The translations under genes and the position numbers were made by a program. This document shows, one piece after another, positions 60,805 to 64,000 of a stretch of 64,000 nucleotides of DNA. Positions within the stretch are counted from its first letter, which is position 1. Every line of letters starts with the position of its first letter. Location: contig CAWKOR010000001.1 of NCBI GenBank assembly GCA_963851325.1, forward strand, positions 3,782,001 to 3,846,000. Direction: 5' to 3'. The notes below the pieces were generated by a model, which searched no databases, was not told where the DNA came from, and saw nothing but the letters and a program-made list of their open reading frames with translations. The DNA comes from DATGKG01 sp963851325 (GTDB taxonomy: Bacteria; Desulfobacterota; Binatia; Binatales; Binataceae).

Positions 60805-61024
60805 GGAACGTGTTCCTCCTTGGCCTCGGTTTAATGCCGACGAGGCACACGATCTTGCGGCGGACGCGAACGATCGCGTTAACATCCGATAAATTTTGCG
60901 GAACAGTGAGGAAATTGGCCTGGCGCGCGAAACCGCAAGAGCAGACACGCTGGCGCATGATTCCGGCGTGCGCGTCATCGCTCTGGTGCGAAGGTTCGTT
61001 TCGTTCCTCGCGCCGGGCGAAGAG

Positions 61025-61714
61025 TCAGCGGGTTTTCGACAAGGCAGCGATCGCTTCGGCGATCATCAGATCGGACTTGGTCGTGATCTTCATGTTCAAA
61101 GCCGAGGCCTCGACGATCTCGACGGTGCCGCGAATCTGCTCGACGAGATCGGCGTCGTCAGTCGCGACGATACGCTCGCGACTCGCGCGCTCGTGCGCCG
61201 CAACCAGCAATCGGCGCTGGAATGCCTGCGGTGTCTGCGCCTGGTAGAGGCCGGTGCGCTTCACCGTTGCGGTAATGGCGCCTTCCGCGACGCGCTTGAG
61301 AGTGTCGGATACCGGGATGGCGGCGATGGCGGCGCCGCGCGCGGCGGCTGCGTCGAGGCAGCGGCGGAACAGCGTCGCATCGGCGAACGGACGGGCCGCA
61401 TCGTGGATGATGATCACCTCGGCCTCGGCGCTGGTGAGCGCGAGCGCGATGCGCACGGAGTCCTGGCGCTCGATGCCGCCGGGGGTGATTTTAACCGGGA
61501 CCTCGAGGCCGGCGCGCGCGACTTCATCGCGGGTACGCTTTTCGAGGCCGGCGGGAATCGCGATCACGACTTCGGCGATCGACGGCACCTTGGCGATCGC
61601 GGCGAGGGAGTAGTAGAGCATCGCGCGGCCGTGGAGCTTCACGAAGGCCTTGGGCTCACCGGCCCCGAGTCGGGCGCCGCTACCCGCGGCCACCAGTATG
61701 GCGGAGCATCGCAT
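61025..61714 (-). CDS. ispD: 2-C-methyl-D-erythritol 4-phosphate cytidylyltransferase
   Basis: 229 residues, full length. SAILVAAGSGARLGAGEPKAFV at the start (GAGxGxRxG), VIIIHDAARPFADATLF (the HDxARP motif), AAIPVSDTLKRV and QTPQAFQRRLL. Third enzyme of the MEP isoprenoid pathway. Downstream of carD on the same strand, but a strong terminator (61785-61815) separates them, so it is probably expressed independently or by read-through. Start at ATG 61714; a TTG one codon upstream. Confidence 0.96.
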   Translation of the reverse strand: MRCSAILVAAGSGARLGAGEPKAFVKLHGRAMLYYSLAAIAKVPSIAEVVIAIPAGLEKRTRDEVARAGLEVPVKITPGGIERQDSVRIALALTSAEAEVIIIHDAARPFADATLFRRCLDAAAARGAAIAAIPVSDTLKRVAEGAITATVKRTGLYQAQTPQAFQRRLLVAAHERASRERIVATDDADLVEQIRGTVEIVEASALNMKITTKSDLMIAEAIAALSKTR

Positions 61715-61784
61715 CAATCAACGTGATATACGCGAATCTGCATCGTAGCGCGACGCGTAGTGGTAGCGCGTGAGGTGATCGGCG

Positions 61785-61815
61785 AAAAAAAAGGCCGGAT
61801 GCGATGCATCCGGCC
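61785..61815 (-). terminator. Strong intrinsic terminator after carD
   Basis: Minus strand: GGCCGGATGC / GCATCCGGCC perfect 10-bp stem (61793-61802 with 61806-61815) followed by eight T residues. It closes the carD transcript upstream of ispD. Confidence 0.92.
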
Positions 61816-61839
61816 CTGCGTAAACGATTAGTGGATCGG

Positions 61840-62334
61840 CTAGTTCGCGAAGATGGTCTTCAGCTCTTCCATGATTTTTTCTTCCGGATGGGCCTTGGCG
61901 ATCGAGAGTTCTTTCACCAGCAGGCTGCGCGCGGTATCGAGCATCTTGCGCTCGCCGAAAGACAATTCCTTGTCGCCCTTGAGCACCAGCAGATCGCGTA
62001 ACACCTTGGCGATTTCGAGCGGCGAGCCGGTCTTGATCTTTTCGGTATACTCGCGATAGCGGCGGTTCCACGTTTGGGTATCGACTTCGACCTTGCGCTG
62101 TCTGAGGATACGGTAGATTTTGTCGACCATATCCTTTCCGATGACGCGGCGGAGGCCGACCGAGTCGACATTCTCGGTGGGAATCATGATGGTCATTTTT
62201 TCCGTGCCGAGGATCTTGAGCACATAAAAACGGCGCTCGGTTCCGGAAATAACCTTCACCTGGATGTCGTCGATGACCGCCACGCCGTGCGCCGGGTAGA
62301 CGACCTTTTCGCCCTTCTTAAACTGCAAATTCAT
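61840..62334 (-). CDS. CarD/CdnL-family RNA-polymerase-binding regulator
   Basis: 164 residues. N-terminal RNA-polymerase-interacting Tudor-like domain (FKKGEKVVYPAHGVAVIDDIQVKVISGTERRFYVLKIL, MTIMIPTENVDSVGLR) and helical C-terminal DNA-binding domain with the conserved WNRRYREYTEKIKTGSPLEIAKVLRDLL. Stabilises open complexes at many promoters. A carD-ispD neighbourhood is also known from actinobacteria, as I recall. Upstream region is AT-rich with a dyad (62473-62508). No Shine-Dalgarno is obvious near the ATG. Confidence 0.95.
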   Translation of the reverse strand: MNLQFKKGEKVVYPAHGVAVIDDIQVKVISGTERRFYVLKILGTEKMTIMIPTENVDSVGLRRVIGKDMVDKIYRILRQRKVEVDTQTWNRRYREYTEKIKTGSPLEIAKVLRDLLVLKGDKELSFGERKMLDTARSLLVKELSIAKAHPEEKIMEELKTIFAN

Positions 62335-62542
62335 CTTATTTTGGCACCATCAGCAGTCTTTGGGAGTTCAGCGAAAGGTTGATGACCCGTGGACCGAGCA
62401 GATAGGCCAAAGGTTCACCACCGCACTGATTGACTGGAGATTTGACTTTCTGATTATGGCACACTTTATGGAAACTGTCACTCCATAGTTTCTCATAGTG
62501 GGACAGTTAAAGAGAGTATTAGAACGTCGTTGCGAAAATGGC
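62335..62542. promoter_or_regulatory. AT-rich promoter region of carD with dyad
   Basis: 208-nt gap. An inverted repeat AACTGTC (62473-62479) / GACAGTT (62502-62508) flanks CATAGTTTCTCATAG-type sequence; the region is much richer in A and T than its surroundings. Probable promoter for carD on the minus strand; the dyad may be an operator or a hairpin. Confidence 0.4.
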
Positions 62543-63028
62543 TCAGCGCGGAGCAATTGGTAATTGTAATTCCATCACGATTGCGTCCTCCCCGGGGCCA
62601 TAATAGTGCCTTCTCAAACGCCGTTCTTCAAATTTGAGTTTGCGATAGAGCTGCCGAGCCGCGACATTTCCGCGACGCACTTCCAAAGTGACACAAGTGA
62701 CTTCTTTCGATAGCGCTTCGGCAATAGTGGTGTCGAGAAGATGCAGTCCGACGCCACGTCGACGGTACTCCGGATGAACTGCTACATTAAGGATATGGCA
62801 CTCGTCAGCCACCAGCCATCGGCATAGAAACCCTACCAGTCCATCGGCCACCGGATGATCCGACCCCGAATTGGGCTCTTTCAGGTCGGCGACCAGGATT
62901 TTCGAAAATGGCAGGGTCAACTCGCGCTCGAACGACTTGAGGGTCCATGGCGTCGAGTACGCCAGCCGTTCAATCTCGTTGATTCGGGCCAGATCGCGCG
63001 CGATGGCTTGTCTGATTTCAACCACCAT
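62543..63028 (-). CDS. rimI: Ribosomal-protein alanine N-acetyltransferase (GNAT)
   Basis: 161 residues from the ATG at 63028. GNAT fold: IRQAIARDLARINEIERLAYSTPWTLKSFERELT, CHILNVAVHPEYRRRGVGLHLLD (acetyl-CoA loop R-R-x-G-V-G), NVAARQLYRKLKFEERRLRRHYY. The N-terminal STPWTLKSF phrase marks RimI. Acetylates the N terminus of ribosomal protein S18 and possibly others. Divergent genes are not involved; it sits upstream of carD on the same strand. Confidence 0.92.
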   Translation of the reverse strand: MVVEIRQAIARDLARINEIERLAYSTPWTLKSFERELTLPFSKILVADLKEPNSGSDHPVADGLVGFLCRWLVADECHILNVAVHPEYRRRGVGLHLLDTTIAEALSKEVTCVTLEVRRGNVAARQLYRKLKFEERRLRRHYYGPGEDAIVMELQLPIAPR

Positions 63029-63085
63029 CGCTAGCCATGATAGCACGCCGTCCCGACGGTGGTGCACGGCGATGATCCGGCTCAA

Positions 63086-63121
63086 AAATGAAACGGCGCG
63101 CGGTTGTCACCACGCGCCGTT
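63086..63121 (-). terminator. Intrinsic terminator after the 63147 gene
   Basis: Minus strand: AACGGCGCG / CGCGCCGTT stem (63092-63100 with 63113-63121), then TTCATTTTTGAG. It closes the transcript of the membrane protein gene upstream of rimI. Confidence 0.82.
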
Positions 63122-63146
63122 ATTCGATGTCTTAGCCCGGCGGTCT

Positions 63147-63992
63147 CTAGGCGGCGGCGCGCACCTCACCAGCCTCGCCTTTCATCACGATGATATCGAG
63201 CAGCTTGTTTTGCAGGCGATGCTTGAAGGTCGTGACCGGCTTGGCGAACTCGATGCGGGTGGTGAAGTCCGCCGGATACGAGGCCGACACGTGGCAGAGT
63301 CGGCGCAGCGCCTCTCCACGCACGCTGGCGCTGAGGGTCAAGACTCCGTCGAGCAGCGAAAGATTATAGTCGTAGTCAGGCATCTCGTCGGGAAGATTCC
63401 ACAGCCGCTTGAGCGAGGACGCGGGAAGTTTGCGCGGCATCTCGATCCGCACCAGATACGCATTGGCATGCTCGGAGACGGTGTACACCGTGCCGTAACG
63501 ACGATCGCGCTCGGTCTTTTCATCGTAGAGATCCGACATGAATCCGTCGAATGCGACCTTGCGCTGGCTGCTGCGAAGCTTGCTGCCGCCGGCCAGGAGC
63601 GATCCGAGCGGTGCGAGCGGGAGCCCATAGATCGCCGCGCGATAGGTCATCTCTTTCGCAGGCTTGCCATGAAGAATGCCTTCGCTCATGCGCCAAGTTG
63701 CTTCGCCGACCGCGATGAGAATGCCAAGCAGAATCCAACCGTAGGTGTTGCTGGAGAATACCGCATCGCCCATCACCACGACGGCGAAGGCGAGCAGGAT
63801 GGCCGGATATAAAACCGCATTCAACAGCATATTGAGCGCGCTCGATCGCTCGCGTGAGAACGCGCCTTGGTCGCCCACCGAGTATTCGAGGTTGCGCTTG
63901 GCGCCGTCCGGCATCGCACCGAGGAGCGGCTCCATCAGCCGAAGCAGCAGCTTCACGCCGAGCGGAACCTTTTTGACGACCGATAGATCCAC
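63147..63992 (-). CDS. Membrane protein with an Hsp20-like C-terminal region
   Basis: 281 residues. Cytoplasmic N-terminal stretch, then two membrane helices at about 55-75 and 83-100 (NAVLYPAILLAFAVVVMGDA, GWILLGILIAVGEATW). The C-terminal 130 residues (ANAYLVRIEMPRKLP onward, YNLSLLDGVLTLSASVRGEALRRL, then DFTTRIEFAKPVTTFKHRL) have the strand pattern and spacing of an alpha-crystallin/Hsp20 domain, though key motifs are weak. No named family is assigned. Followed by a terminator; partner unknown. Confidence 0.6.
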   Translation of the reverse strand: MDLSVVKKVPLGVKLLLRLMEPLLGAMPDGAKRNLEYSVGDQGAFSRERSSALNMLLNAVLYPAILLAFAVVVMGDAVFSSNTYGWILLGILIAVGEATWRMSEGILHGKPAKEMTYRAAIYGLPLAPLGSLLAGGSKLRSSQRKVAFDGFMSDLYDEKTERDRRYGTVYTVSEHANAYLVRIEMPRKLPASSLKRLWNLPDEMPDYDYNLSLLDGVLTLSASVRGEALRRLCHVSASYPADFTTRIEFAKPVTTFKHRLQNKLLDIIVMKGEAGEVRAAA

Positions 63993-64000
63993 CGAAGCTA

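Noticed and set aside
1..64000. CRISPR arrays, tRNA or rRNA genes, insertion sequences, prophage
   Set aside because: No regularly spaced repeats, no tRNA cloverleaf or T-loop consensus in the gaps, no transposase or integrase genes were seen by reading the sequence; a tRNAscan or CRISPR search would confirm.

Overview
This is a GC-rich (about 60% or more by eye), densely coded bacterial chromosome segment with many 1-10 nt gene overlaps, frequent GTG and TTG starts and typical AGGAG-type ribosome binding sites. It has no rRNA, tRNA, CRISPR array, prophage or transposase that I can see. Gene content (B12-dependent MetH, CarD and IspD, Lgt, a BMP-type ABC importer, LLM flavin oxidoreductase, phytanoyl-CoA and Rieske dioxygenases, many SAM methyltransferases and lipoproteins) points to a free-living, diderm, probably soil or sediment bacterium of the former deltaproteobacterial group. 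Candidatus Binatota is my best guess, but it is an inference from gene flavour only. Two neighbouring genes each carry a one-base frame disruption, which hints at a metagenome or long-read assembly or at local gene decay.

Layout. 0-7.3 kb: surface-polysaccharide-like region with a specialised NusG paralogue, a lipoprotein, two adenylate-forming CapK/LuxE-like enzymes flanking a GNAT/FemAB-like transferase, a cupin and GDP-mannose 4,6-dehydratase. 7.4-13.8 kb: YjbQ, a coupled PhyH/VOC pair, an SDR, a DUF4410 lipoprotein, and an XRE/MmyB-type regulator with two NTF2-like enzymes and two copies of a 17-bp palindromic operator. 13.8-18.4 kb: PIN protein, metH and a sugar epimerase. 18.6-21.4 kb: an isolated TadG-TadE-TadE trio. 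21.4-25.2 kb: methyltransferase, DUF1499, and two frame-broken genes (LLM oxidoreductase, SDR). 25.3-34.1 kb: CCA-adding enzyme, a BMP-type ABC importer (ATPase and two permeases), and further on queC coupled to the BMP-family binding lipoprotein. 34.1-45.1 kb: glutaredoxin, methyltransferase, orphan zinc-type anti-sigma factor, S9 peptidase, HigBA-like toxin-antitoxin, trmL, dtd, lgt, TlpA-like thioredoxin and a C-terminal processing protease. 45.1-49.0 kb: DUF1003, bioD, an ECF sigma factor coupled to an alkyltransferase with an Ada-type zinc module at its C terminus, and three tandem glycine-zipper lipoproteins. 49.2-54.5 kb: cyclase-family hydrolase, Rieske oxygenase followed by a GFA-family remnant, lipoprotein and gamma-glutamyltransferase. 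54.7-64 kb: zinc-ribbon protein, two coupled GT-C membrane glycosyltransferases, phytase-like protein, ispD, carD, rimI and a membrane protein.

The most promising leads are the XRE/operator/NTF2 regulon (both operator copies visible in the sequence), the ECF sigma and AGT-Ada domain-swapped fusion, the NusG-paralogue/CapK/GNAT acyl-transfer cluster, and the queC-BMP transporter linkage. None could be tested by database search here.
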